DNA from: Megaleporinus macrocephalus
Taxonomy: Eukaryota; Chordata; Actinopteri; Characiformes; Anostomidae
Reading direction: 5' to 3'
Length of the DNA: 64,000 nucleotides
Assembly: GCA_021613375.1 (NCBI GenBank)
Contig: CM038725.1
Location: 37,566,824-37,630,823, forward strand
A model generated the notes under the pieces. The model ran no database searches, was not told the DNA's origin, and was given only the letters and a program-made list of their open reading frames with translations. Numbering within the stretch: position 1 is the first letter of the stretch; each line of letters begins with the position of its first letter. Positions 47,131 to 60,000 of the stretch are shown piece by piece. Position numbers and translations under genes: made by a program.

Positions 47131-47992
47131 AGGGCTGTGGTTTTTCTGTTCCTCTGAGTGATTAGAGGTGAAAGATCTTATTAAGAGACCTGTACTGACC
47201 CCATAGCAGAGTGAGCGGGAGCAGGGGACAAAAGGCGGACATCTTTTTATAGATATTTCTATAAGGGTTTGTTGTCATATGGACTTATTGTTTTTTGAGG
47301 TGTATTGGGATGTATCATTTAATTTAGGGTTTTTTATTGTACTATTGTATTTATTTATTTGTGTTTTGTTTTGTTTTGTTTTTTCTCCCTTTTTCTTTCC
47401 TTTGGTGATTTCACTGCAGTTCAACTATCGTCAAGTCTTGCTTCAAAGTCCAGCTCAGTAGGTGGCGTTAATGGCGACTACAGGAAGGAGCAATCCTACC
47501 GAGGAACAATCCTACCGAGGAACAATCCTACCGAGGAACAATAATACCGAGGACCCGCCCTGTAGAGGACCAATAATACCGAGGAGCCGGTCTGTAGAGG
47601 AAACGTCCGCAGCACAAACTTCGCTGCACGACAGAGCGCTACACCACGCTGTGTTGTTATTCGGAGTTCAGAGAGGACCTGCAGTAAGGACAGTTTGAAG
47701 AGGACAGTTTGAAGAGGACAGTTTGAAGAGGACAGCCTGGACTCAGTTCAGTAAGTGGACATACGCAGCCTGTTAATTCTGGGCCGTGGGGGGACGTTGA
47801 GGGTCCGTCAGGCAAGTTCCGAGTTTTCAGTCCACCTTAACTGAGGTGGTTACGCTGCAGTGGCAGCTGAACTATTTAAGGTGGACGTTAAAGTTGAAAG
47901 AGGCTGCAAGCGGTTTCTCTCCGCCAAATGAAGAACTGGCAGCGAGTGAAGCAAAGAGTAAAAACAGAGGCTGTGTCTGCGCGTACGGCACG
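47131..47992. other. Intergenic, short tandem motifs
   Basis: Contains about four 'gaacaatcctaccgag' units (47485-47560) and three 'gaggacagtttgaa' units (47690-47735) just before the large array. An open frame (47462-47698) with a GC-richer composition has no recognised domain. Confidence 0.5.
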
Positions 47993-50900
47993 GAGAGACT
48001 GTGTTTAGCTATAAGCTAAGAGAGACTGTGTTTAGCTATAAGCTAAGAGAGACTGTGTTTAGCTATAAGCTAGGAGAGACTGTGTTTATCTATAAGCTAA
48101 GAGAGACTGTGTTTAGCTATAAGCTAGGAGAGACTGTGTTTATCTATAAGCTAGGAGAGACTGTGTTTAGCTATAAGCTAAGAGAGGCTGTGTGTTTAGC
48201 TATAAGCTAAGAGAGGCTGTGTTTAGCTATAAGCTAAGAGAGGCTGTGTTTAGCTATAAGCTAAGAGAGGCTGTGTTTAGCTATAAGCTAAGAGAGACTG
48301 TGTTTAGCTATAAGCTAAGAGAGGCTTTGTGTTTAGCTTTGAGCTAAGAGAGACTGTGTTTAGCTATAAGCTAAGAGAGACTGTGTTTAGCTTTGAGCTA
48401 AGAGAGACTGTGTTTAGCTATAAGCTAAGAGAGACTGTGTTTATCTATAAGCTAAGAGAGGCTGTGTGTTTAGCTATAAGCTAAGAGAGGCTGTGTGTTT
48501 AGCTATAAGCTAAGAGAGACTGTGTTTAGCTATAAGCTAAGAGAGACTGTGTTTAGCTTTGAGCTAAGAGAGACTGTGTTTAGCTATAAGCTAAGAGAGG
48601 CTGTGTTTAGCTATAAGCTAAGAGAGGCTGTGTGTTTAGCTATAAGCTAAGAGAGACTGTGTTTAGCTATAAGCTAAGAGAGACTGTGTTTAGCTTTGAG
48701 CTAAGAGAGACTGTGTTTAGCTATAAGCTAAAAGAGGCTGTGTTTATCTATAAGCTAAGAGAGACTGTGTTTAGCTTTGAGCTAAGAGAGACTGTGTTTA
48801 GCTATAAGCTAAGAGAGGCTGTGTTTATCTATAAGCTAAGAGAGGCTGTGTGTTTAGCTATAAGCTAAGAGAGGCTGTGTGTTTAGCTATAAGCTAAGAG
48901 AGACTGTGTTTAGCTTTGAGCTAAGAGAGACTGTGTTTAGCTATAAGCTAAGAGAGTCTGTGTTTATCTATAAGCTAAGAGAGACTGTGTTTAGCTTTGA
49001 GCTAAGAGAGACTGTGTTTAGCTATAAGCTAAGAGAGGCTGTGTTTATCTATAAGCTAAGAGAGGCTGTGTGTTTAGCTATAAGCTAAGAGAGGCTGTGT
49101 GTTTAGCTATAAGCTAAGAGAGACTGTGTTTAGCTATAAGCTAAGAGAGACTGTGTTTAGCTATAAGCTAAGAGAGGCTTTGTGTTTAGCTTTGAGCTAA
49201 GAGAGACTGTGTTTAGCTATAAGCTAAGAGAGACTGTGTTTAGCTTTGAGCTAAGAGAGGCTGTGTTTATCTATAAGCTAAGAGAGGCTGTGTGTTTAGC
49301 TATAAGCTAAGAGAGGCTGTGTTTAGCTATAAGCTAAGAGAGGCTGTGTTTAGCTATAAGCTAAGAGAGGCTGTGTTTAGCTATAAGCTAAGAGAGGCTG
49401 TGTTTAGCTTTGAGCTAAGAGAGACTGTGTTTATCTATAAGCTAAGAGAGGCTGTGTGTTTAGCTATAAGCTAAGAGAGACTGTGTTTATCTATAAGCTA
49501 AGAGAGACTGTGTTTAGCTTTGAGCTAAGAGAGACTGTGTTTAGCTATAAGCTAAGAGAGGCTGTGTTTAGCTATAAGCTAAGAGAGGCTGTGTGTTTAG
49601 CTATAAGCTAAGAGAGACTGTGTTTATCTATAAGCTAAGAGAGGCTGTGTTTAGCTATAAGCTAAGAGAGGCTGTGTTTATCTATAAGCTAAGAGAGACT
49701 GTGTTTAGCTTTGAGCTAAGAGAGACTGTGTTTATCTATAAGCTAAGAGAGGCTGTGTGTTTAGCTATAAGCTAAGAGAGACTGTGTTTATCTATAAGCT
49801 AAGAGAGACTGTGTTTAGCTTTGAGCTAAGAGAGACTGTGTTTAGCTATAAGCTAAGAGAGACTGTGTTTAGCTTTGAGCTAAGAGAGTCTGTGTTTAGC
49901 TTTGAGCTAAGAGAGACTGTGTTTAGCTATAAGCTAAGAGAGGCTGTGTTTATCTATAAGCTAAGAGAGGCTGTGTTTATCTATAAGCTAAGAGAGACTG
50001 TGTTTATCTATAAGCTAAGAGAGACTGTGTTTAGCTTTGAGCTAAGAGAGACTGTGTTTAGCTATACGCTAAGAGAGGCTGTGTTTAGCTATAAGCTAAG
50101 AGAGGCTGTGTGTTTAGCTATAAGCTAAGAGAGGCTGTGTGTTTAGCTATAAGCTAAGAGAGACTGTGTTTATCTATAAGCTAAGAGAGGCTGTGTTTAG
50201 CTATAAGCTAAGAGAGGCTGTGTTTATCTATAAGCTAAGAGAGACTGTGTTTAGCTTTGAGCTAAGAGAGACTGTGTTTATCTATAAGCTAAGAGAGGCT
50301 GTGTGTTTAGCTATAAGCTAAGAGAGACTGTGTTTATCTATAAGCTAAGAGAGACTGTGTTTAGCTTTGAGCTAAGAGAGACTGTGTTTAGCTATAAGCT
50401 AAGAGAGACTGTGTTTAGCTTTGAGCTAAGAGAGACTGTGTTTAGCTTTGAGCTAAGAGAGACTGTGTTTAGCTATAAGCTAAGAGAGGCTGTGTTTATC
50501 TATAAGCTAAGAGAGGCTGTGTTTATCTATAAGCTAAGAGAGACTGTGTTTAGCTATAAGCTAAGAGAGGCTGTGTTTAGCTATAAGCTAAGAGAGGCTG
50601 TGTTTAGCTATAAGCTAAGAGAGGCTGTGTTTAGCTATAAGCTAAGAGAGGCTGTGTTTAGCTATAAGCTAAGAGAGACTGTGTTTAGCTATAAGCTAAG
50701 AGAGACTGTGTTTAGCTATAAGCTAAGAGAGGCTGTGTTTAGCTATACGCTAAGAGAGACTGTGTTTAGCTATAAGCTAAGAGAGGCTGTGTGTTTAGCT
50801 ATAAGCTAAGAGAGACTGTGTTTAGCTATAAGCTAAGAGAGACTGTGTTTAGCTATAAGCTAAGAGAGGCTGTGTTTAGCTATACGCTAAGAGAGACTGT

Positions 50901-53900
50901 GTTTAGCTATAAGCTAAGAGAGGCTGTGTGTTTAGCTATAAGCTAAGAGAGACTGTGTTTAGCTATAAGCTAAGAGAGGCTGTGTTTAGCTATAAGCTAA
51001 GAGAGGCTGTGTTTAGCTATAAGCTAAGAGAGACTGTGTTTAGCTATAAGCTAAGAGAGACTGTGTTTAGCTTTGAGCTAAGAGAGACTGTGTTTAGCTA
51101 TAAGCTAAGAGAGACTGTGTTTAGCTATAAGCTAAGAGAGACTGTGTTTAGCTATAAGCTAAGAGAGACTGTGTTTAGCTATAAGCTAAGAGAGACTGTG
51201 TTTAGCTATAAGCTAAGAGAGACTGTGTTTAGCTATAAGCTAAGAGAGGCTTTGTGTTTAGCTTTGAGCTAAGAGAGACTGTGTTTAGCTATAAGCTAAG
51301 AGAGACTGTGTTTAGCTTTGAGCTAAGAGAGACTGTGTTTAGCTATAAGCTAAGAGAGGCTGTGTTTATCTATAAGCTAAGAGAGGCTGTGTGTTTAGCT
51401 ATAAGCTAAGAGAGGCTGTGTTTAGCTATAAGCTAAGAGAGGCTGTGTTTAGCTATAAGCTAAGAGAGACTGTGTTTAGCTTTGAGCTAAGAGAGACTGT
51501 GTTTAGCTATAAGCTAAGAGAGGCTGTGTTTATCTATAAGCTAAGAGAGGCTGTGTGTTTAGCTATAAGCTAAGAGAGGCTGTGTTTAGCTATAAGCTAA
51601 GAGAGGCTGTGTTTAGCTATACGCTAAGAGAGGCTGTGTTTATCTATAAGCTAAGAGAGGCTGTGTTTAGCTTTGAGCTAAGAGAGACTGTGTTTATCTA
51701 TAAGCTAAGAGAGGCTGTGTGTTTAGCTATAAGCTAAGAGAGACTGTGTTTATCTATAAGCTAAGAGAGACTGTGTTTAGCTTTGAGCTAAGAGAGACTG
51801 TGTTTAGCTATACGCTAAGAGAGGCTGTGTTTAGCTATAAGCTAAGAGAGGCTGTGTGTTTAGCTATAAGCTAAGAGAGACTGTGTTTATCTATAAGCTA
51901 AGAGAGGCTGTGTTTAGCTATAAGCTAAGAGAGGCTGTGTTTATCTATAAGCTAAGAGAGACTGTGTTTAGCTATAAGCTAAGAGAGACTGTGTTTATCT
52001 ATAAGCTAAGAGAGACTGTGTTTAGCTTTGAGCTAAGAGAGACTGTGTTTAGCTATAAGCTAAGAGAGACTGTGTTTAGCTTTGAGCTAAGAGAGACTGT
52101 GTTTAGCTTTGAGCTAAGAGAGACTGTGTTTAGCTATAAGCTAAGAGAGGCTGTGTTTATCTATAAGCTAAGAGAGGCTGTGTTTATCTATAAGCTAAGA
52201 GAGGCTGTGTTTATCTATAAGCTAAGAGAGACTGTGTTTATCTATAAGCTAAGAGAGACTGTGTTTAGCTTTGAGCTAAGAGAGACTGTGTTTAGCTATA
52301 CGCTAAGAGAGGCTGTGTTTAGCTATAAGCTAAGAGAGGCTGTGTGTTTAGCTATAAGCTAAGAGAGACTGTGTTTAGCTATAAGCTAAGAGAGGCTGTG
52401 TTTAGCTATAAGCTAAGAGAGGCTGTGTTTATCTATAAGCTAAGAGAGACTGTGTTTAGCTTTGAGCTAAGAGAGACTGTGTTTAGCTATAAGCTAAGAG
52501 AGGCTGTGTTTAGCTATACGCTAAGAGAGACTGTGTTTAGCTATAAGCTAAGAGAGGCTGTGTGTTTAGCTATAAGCTAAGAGAGACTGTGTTTAGCTAT
52601 AAGCTAAGAGAGACTGTGTTTAGCTATAAGCTAAGAGAGGCTGTGTTTAGCTATACGCTAAGAGAGACTGTGTTTAGCTATAAGCTAAGAGAGGCTGTGT
52701 GTTTAGCTATAAGCTAAGAGAGACTGTGTTTAGCTATAAGCTAAGAGAGGCTGTGTTTAGCTATAAGCTAAGAGAGGCTGTGTTTAGCTATAAGCTAAGA
52801 GAGACTGTGTTTAGCTATAAGCTAAGAGAGACTGTGTTTAGCTTTGAGCTAAGAGAGACTGTGTTTAGCTATAAGCTAAGAGAGACTGTGTTTAGCTATA
52901 AGCTAAGAGAGACTGTGTTTAGCTATAAGCTAAGAGAGACTGTGTTTAGCTATAAGCTAAGAGAGACTGTGTTTAGCTATAAGCTAAGAGAGACTGTGTT
53001 TAGCTATAAGCTAAGAGAGGCTTTGTGTTTAGCTTTGAGCTAAGAGAGACTGTGTTTAGCTATAAGCTAAGAGAGACTGTGTTTAGCTTTGAGCTAAGAG
53101 AGACTGTGTTTAGCTATAAGCTAAGAGAGGCTGTGTTTATCTATAAGCTAAGAGAGGCTGTGTGTTTAGCTATAAGCTAAGAGAGGCTGTGTTTAGCTAT
53201 AAGCTAAGAGAGGCTGTGTTTAGCTATAAGCTAAGAGAGACTGTGTTTAGCTTTGAGCTAAGAGAGACTGTGTTTAGCTATAAGCTAAGAGAGGCTGTGT
53301 TTATCTATAAGCTAAGAGAGGCTGTGTGTTTAGCTATAAGCTAAGAGAGGCTGTGTTTAGCTATAAGCTAAGAGAGGCTGTGTTTAGCTATACGCTAAGA
53401 GAGGCTGTGTTTATCTATAAGCTAAGAGAGGCTGTGTTTAGCTTTGAGCTAAGAGAGACTGTGTTTATCTATAAGCTAAGAGAGGCTGTGTGTTTAGCTA
53501 TAAGCTAAGAGAGACTGTGTTTATCTATAAGCTAAGAGAGACTGTGTTTAGCTTTGAGCTAAGAGAGACTGTGTTTAGCTATACGCTAAGAGAGGCTGTG
53601 TTTAGCTATAAGCTAAGAGAGGCTGTGTGTTTAGCTATAAGCTAAGAGAGACTGTGTTTATCTATAAGCTAAGAGAGGCTGTGTTTAGCTATAAGCTAAG
53701 AGAGGCTGTGTTTATCTATAAGCTAAGAGAGACTGTGTTTAGCTATAAGCTAAGAGAGACTGTGTTTATCTATAAGCTAAGAGAGACTGTGTTTAGCTTT
53801 GAGCTAAGAGAGACTGTGTTTAGCTATAAGCTAAGAGAGACTGTGTTTAGCTTTGAGCTAAGAGAGACTGTGTTTAGCTTTGAGCTAAGAGAGACTGTGT

Positions 53901-56333
53901 TTAGCTATAAGCTAAGAGAGGCTGTGTTTATCTATAAGCTAAGAGAGGCTGTGTTTATCTATAAGCTAAGAGAGGCTGTGTTTATCTATAAGCTAAGAGA
54001 GACTGTGTTTATCTATAAGCTAAGAGAGGACTGTGTTTAGCTTTGAGCTAAGAGAGACTGTGTTTAGCTATACGCTAAGAGAGGCTGTGTTTAGCTATAA
54101 GCTAAGAGAGGCTGTGTGTTTAGCTATAAGCTAAGAGAGACTGTGTTTTAGCTATAAGCTAAGAGAGGCTGTGTTTAGCTATAAGCTAAGAGAGGCTGTG
54201 TTTATCTATAAGCTAAGAGAGACTGTGTTTAGCTTTGAGCTAAGAGAGTCTGTGTTTATCTATAAGCTAAGAGAGGCTGTGTGTTTAGCTATAAGCTAAG
54301 AGAGACTGTGTTTATCTATAAGCTAAGAGAGACTGTGTTTAGCTTTGAGCTAAGGAGAGACTGTGTTTAGCTATAAGCTAAGAGAGACTGTGTTTAGCTT
54401 TGAGCTAAGAGAGACGGTGTTTAGCTTTGAGCTAAGAGAGACTGTGTTTAGCTATAAGCTAAGAGAGGCTGTGTTTATCTATAAGCTAAGAGAGACTGTG
54501 TTTAGCTATAAGCTAAGAGAGGCTGTGTGTTTAGCTATAAGCTAAGAGAGACTGTGTTTAGCTATAAGCTAAGAGAGACTGTGTTTATCTATAAGCTAAG
54601 AGAGGCTGTGTTTAGCTATAAGCTAAGAGAGACTGTGTTTAGCTATAAGCTAAGAGAGGCTGTGTGTTTAGCTATAAGCTAAGAGAGACTGTGTTTAGCT
54701 ATAAGCTAAGAGAGACTGTGTTTATCTATAAGCTAAGAGAGACTGTGTTTAGCTTTGAGCTAAGAGAGACTGTGTTTATCTATAAGCTAAGAGAGACTGT
54801 GTTTAGCTTTGAGCTAAGAGAGACTGTGTTTATCTATAAGCTAAGAGAGGCTGTGTGTTTAGCTATAAGCTAAGAGAGACTGTGTTTATCTATAAGCTAA
54901 GAGAGACTGTTTTAGCTTTGAGCTAAGAGAGACTGTGTTTAGCTATAAGCTAAGAGAGACTGTGTTTAGCTTTGAGCTAAGAGAGACGGTGTTTAGCTTT
55001 GAGCTAAGAGAGACTGGTGTTTAGCTATAAGCTAAGAGAGGCTGTGTTTATCTATAAGCTAAGAGAGACTGTGTTTAGCTATAAGCTAAGAGAGGCTGTG
55101 TGTTTAGCTATAAGCTAAGAGAGACTGTGTTTAGCTATAAGCTAAGAGAGACTGTGTTTATCTATAAGCTAAGAGAGGCTGTGTTTAGCTATAAGCTAAG
55201 AGAGACTGTGTTTAGCTATAAGCTAAGAGAGGCTGTGTGTTTAGCTATAAGCTAAGAGAGACTGTGTTTAGCTATAAGCTAAGAGAGACTGTGTTTCTCT
55301 ATAAGCTAAGAGAGGCTGTGTGTTTAGCTATAAGCTAAGAGAGACTGTGTTTAGCTATAAGCTAAGAGAGACTGTGTTTATCTATAAGCTAAGAGAGGCT
55401 GTGTTTAGCTATAAGCTAAGAGAGGCTGTGTGTTTAGCTATAAGCTAAGAGAGACTGTGTTTATCTATAAGCTAAGAGAGACTGTGTTTAGCTATAAGCT
55501 AAGAGAGACTGTGTTTAGCTATAAGCTAAGAGAGACTGTGTTTATCTATAAGCTAAGAGAGACTGTGTTTAGCTATAAGCTAAGAGAGACTGTGTTTATC
55601 TATAAGCTAAGAGAGGCTGTGTTTAGCTATAAGCTAAGAGAGGCTGTGTGTTTAGCTATAAGCTAAGAGAGACTGTGTTTATCTATAATCTAAGAGAGAC
55701 TGTGTTTAGCTATAAGCTAAGAGAGGCTGTGTTTAGCTATAAGCTAAGAGAGACTGTGTTTAGCTATAAGCTAAGAGAGGCTGTGTGTTTAGCTTTGAGC
55801 TAAGAGAGGCTGTGTGTTTATCTATAAGCTAAGAGAGACTGTGTTTAGCTATAAGCTAAGAGAGGCTGTGTTTAGCTATAAGCTAAGAGAGACTGTGTTT
55901 AGCTATAAGCTAAGAGAGGCTGTGTTCATCTATAAGCTAAGAGAGACTGTGTTTAGCTATAAGCTAAGAGAGGCTGTGTTCATCTATAAGCTAAGAGAGA
56001 CTGTGTTTAGCTATAAGCTAAGAGAGGCTGTGTGTTTAGCTATAAGCTAAGAGAGACTGTGTTTAGCTATAAGCTAAGAGAGACTGTGTTTAGCTATAAG
56101 CTAAGAGAGGCTGTGTTCATCTATAAGCTAAGAGAGACTGTGTTTAGCTATAAGCTAAGAGAGGCTGTGTTCATCTATAAGCTAAGAGAGACTGTGTTTA
56201 GCTATAAGCTAAGAGAGGCTGTGTGTTTAGCTATAAGCTAAGAGAGACTGTGTTTATCTATAAGCTAAGAGAGACTGTGTTTAGCTATAAGCTAAGAGAG
56301 ACTGTGTTTAGCTATAAGCTAAGAGAGGCTGTG
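47993..56333 (+). repeat. 8.3-kb minisatellite, 27-bp unit
   Basis: Roughly 300 tandem copies of 'agagactgtgtttagctata' + 'agctaag'. Variants: 'ttatctata', 'ttagctttgag', 'tacgcta', 'gaggctg', and a 29-bp form with 'ctgtgtgttt' every 5-20 units. The unit is 9 codons long, so long open frames appear. They start only at GTG codons and break at each 29-bp unit, so they are not genes. After about 54020 several units carry single-base insertions. Confidence 0.97.
50690..54250 (+). repeat. 1771-bp higher-order tandem duplication inside the 27-bp array
   Basis: The order of unit variants from about 50690 to 52475 repeats from about 52475 to 54250 at a constant offset of 1771 bases (50928/52699, 51391/53162, 51555/53326, 51856/53627). 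The two copies are directly adjacent. Confidence 0.85.
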
Positions 56334-56335
56334 TG

Positions 56336-56790
56336 TGTATAGCAGTCCACTGTATCAGCTCCACTGACCATACAGGACCTCCACTCACTGTCCACTGTAT
56401 CAGCTCCACTGACCATACAGGACCTCCACTCACTGTCCACTGTATCAGCTCCACTGACCATACAGGACCTCCACTCACTGTCCACTGTATCAGCTCCACT
56501 GACCATACAGGACCTCCACTCACTGTCCACTGTATCAGCTCCACTGACCATACAGGACCTCCACTCACTGTCCACTGTATCAGCTCCACTGACCATACAG
56601 GACTTCCACTCACTGTCCACTGTATCGGCTCCACTGACCATACAGGACCTCCACTCACTGCCCACTGTATCAGCTCCACTGACCATACAGGACCTCCACT
56701 CACTGTCCACTGTATCAGCTCCACTGACCATACAGTACCTCCACTCACTGTCCACTGTATCAGCTCCACTGACCATACAGGAGCTCCACT
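56336..56790. repeat. 45-bp minisatellite
   Basis: About ten copies of 'ccactgtatcagctccactg' + 'accatacaggacctccactcactgt'. Length is a multiple of three, so open frames appear on both strands; not coding. Confidence 0.95.
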
Positions 56791-56990
56791 TACAGACTGT
56801 AGTTCATCTGATTCTCTGTATACTTTATTACTCTGTTCTTTAATGATCAGGACCCCCACAGGACCACCACAGAGCAGATACTATTAGGGAGGTGGGTCAT
56901 TCTCAGCAGTGGTGTGTTAGTGTGTTGTGCTGGTGTGAGTGGATCAGACACAGTAGTGTTACTAATACATACTGTTATGACTGGTATGTG
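56791..56990. mobile_element. Dispersed fish repeat flanking the 45-bp array
   Basis: Contains 'aggacccccacaggaccacc', 'gggtcattctcagcagtg' and 'gtgagtggatcagacacag', which belong to a repeat I know from otophysan fish genomes. The 45-bp array looks like an expansion of part of this element. Confidence 0.5.
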
Positions 56991-57068
56991 TTTAATGCTG
57001 TTACAACAGCAGAGTCTTTAACTTGTTACGTGACGTCAGTACTGATGTTGTTTGTGTGTCTGCAGGTC

Positions 57069-60000
57069 ATGCGGGTCTTGATGGTTGTTCTCCGTGTGCT
57101 GATCTTACTGATCACTACATTCTCTACTGGTAAGTACTGCACTCTCTCTCCTTTACACTCTAATGAAATATTTCACTCCTGTATGTGTTATATTCTAATT
57201 TTATAACAGATATTGTTGTGAATTCTGGTGATTCTGAAACTAAACTATGTAGTTAAAAATCACATTGAAATGATGGTAAAAGTTATTTAAAAGTAAAATT
57301 ATGAACGAGTGCAAACATTTCTCCTTTGATTACTGTAGACTGCTGTGATCAGGTTTAATGTTCTGTAACAACAATTATGTCTCTTCTTCTCTTTCAGGGT
57401 CTGTATCAGATGTTCCTTCAGTGAAGGTGAAGCTACATGGTTCTGCTACTCTGTCCTGCTCTGAGAGATGCTCTGGTTTGGTAAGATGGACTGAGTTCAG
57501 TAAACCTAGAGACACTCTGGCTGAGTGTGATCAGACGTCCTGCAGATCAGTGAAGGAGGGATATCAGATGATCCATCATCAGTACCTGAATGAAGATCTG
57601 TCTCTCACCATCACTGATGCTGATTTCAGTAAGAGGGGCCGGTACACGTGTGACTGTGATGGTAAAGATCTCTGTGACGTTCAGCTTCTGATTGAACGTA
57701 AGTGTTTATCTGATTTTATTCAGTACTGCTGAAATTACAGTATTAGACTCTAACTTTGTACTGTTTGTTTATTATTGTTGTTGTTTTTAAATGATTATAT
57801 TCTGCAGCTCTTTGATCAACACTTCTTACTTTTTACATTCACTACTGAAATACAGGTGACTCACAGTTTAAGTTCCTCCTTGTTTCTCTCCTCAGCTTTG
57901 AACACTACAGATCAGATACAGACTGGTGAGTCTCTGGTCCTCAAATGGGACATACCAGAGGACGTGGAGGTGCTTTATAGCAGTACTGGAGCGTCCAGTG
58001 GTCCGATCTGTACAGTAGCTGTACATTCACAGTGTAAACCTGAATACACACAGAGAGTGTCGGCTGCTGTTACACTGAGAGGAGTGACTCCATCTGATAG
58101 TGGAGTTTATACTATAAAGGACAAACTGAATGATGAGGTCATTCACACCTACACAGTGAGCGTACAAGGTATGTATTAATTCTGTTATTACAGTTATAGA
58201 GTTGAGCAGTATATCTAGATATTATATCAGTGTATGGTCGTACCAGTTGGATCAGGACAGTTCCCAGTAACTTTAACAGATTCTACTGTTAGTTCATTGT
58301 TTATTCTTTAACTAGTTTAGTTAAACAGAAAATAAACATCTCAAGAACTCAAAACTATGTACTGAGTCCGGTTAGTCAGTGTGGGGCTGCAACTAGTTAC
58401 AGCTGATTGTACTTGGAGTGGTTCTAGAACCATATCTAGATGATATCTAGAAATAAATGGTGTGATATTTTCTAATCGCCTTTCATCCCAAGGCTCCAAC
58501 ACCAATCCCAGCACAAAACACACTCTCAGATATTCACGCTCAGATATACACTCTCAGATTCAGATACAGTCTCATACACTCTCAGATATACACTCTCAGA
58601 TATACACTCTCAGATTCAGATACAGTCTCATACACTCTCAGATATACACGCTCAGATATACACTCTCAGATTCAGATACAGTCTCATACACACTCAGATA
58701 TACACGCTTACATATACACTCTCACATACACTCTCAGATACTGTCTCAGATACACCTCAGATACAGTCAAAGATATAACTCAGATATACACTCTCAGATA
58801 TACACTCTCAGATATACACGCTCAGATATACACTCTCAGATTCAGATACAGTCTCATACACTCTCAGATATACACGCTTACATATACACTCTCACATATA
58901 CACTCATGTATATGGTCTCAGATACACACTCCAATATACTCTGATACACTCTCAGGTACACACTCAGATGTAGTCTCAGAGATACACATACTCAGATGTA
59001 CTTTCATATTCACCTCATATACACTCTCAGCTATACTTTTAGATATCTCGGTGAATGTCCCAATACAGGGTTATACAGTAATAAAGTGGATATATACAGT
59101 GCATATACCGTATTACAGTGCGTATACTGTATTAGTGTGTGTATATACAGTGCGTATACCGTATTACAGTGTGTATATATATATACAGTGCATATACCGT
59201 ATTACAGTGTGTATATATATATACAGTGCATATACCGTATTACAGTGCGTATACCGTATTAGTGTGTGTATATACAGTGCGTATACCGTATTACAGTGTG
59301 TATATATATATACAGTGCATATACCGTATTACAGTGCGTATACCGTATTAGTGTGTGTATATACAGTGCATATACCGTATTACAGTGTGTATATATACAG
59401 TACATATACCGTATTAGTGTGTGTGTATATATACAGTGCATATACCGTATTAGTGTGTGTGTATATATACAGTGCATATACCGTATTACAGTGTGGATAT
59501 ATACAGCGCATATACCGTATTAGTGTGTGTGTATATATACAGTGCATATACCGTATTACAGGGTGTGTATAGTATATATACTGTATTACAGGGTGTGTAT
59601 AGTGTATGTACTGTATTACAGGGTGTGTATATATACTGTATTACAGGGTGTGTATAGTGTATATACTGTATTACTGTATGTGTGTATAGTGTATATACTG
59701 TATTACAGGGTGTGTATATATACTGTATTACAGGGTGTGTATAGTGTATATACTGTATTACAGGGTGTGTATAGTGTATGTACTGTATTACAGGGTGTGT
59801 ATAGTGTATATACTGTATTACTGTATGTGTGTATAGTGTATATACTGTAGTACAGGGTGTGTATAGTGTATATACTGTATTACAGGGTGTGTATAGTGTA
59901 TGTACTGTATTGCAGGGTGTGTATAGTGTATATACTGTATGTGTGTATAGTGTATATACTGTATTACAGGGTGTGTATAGTGTATGTACTGTATTACAGG

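Noticed and set aside
48001..56241. Many open frames encoding FSYKLRETV-type nine-residue repeats
   Set aside because: They are a by-product of a 27-bp repeat (nine codons). They begin at GTG, not ATG, and break at every 29-bp unit. No promoter or signal sequence.
56308..56887. Open frames of about 180 codons on both strands (VELIQWTVSGGP / CISSTDHTGPPL)
   Set aside because: 45-bp repeat with length divisible by three; open in several frames at once.
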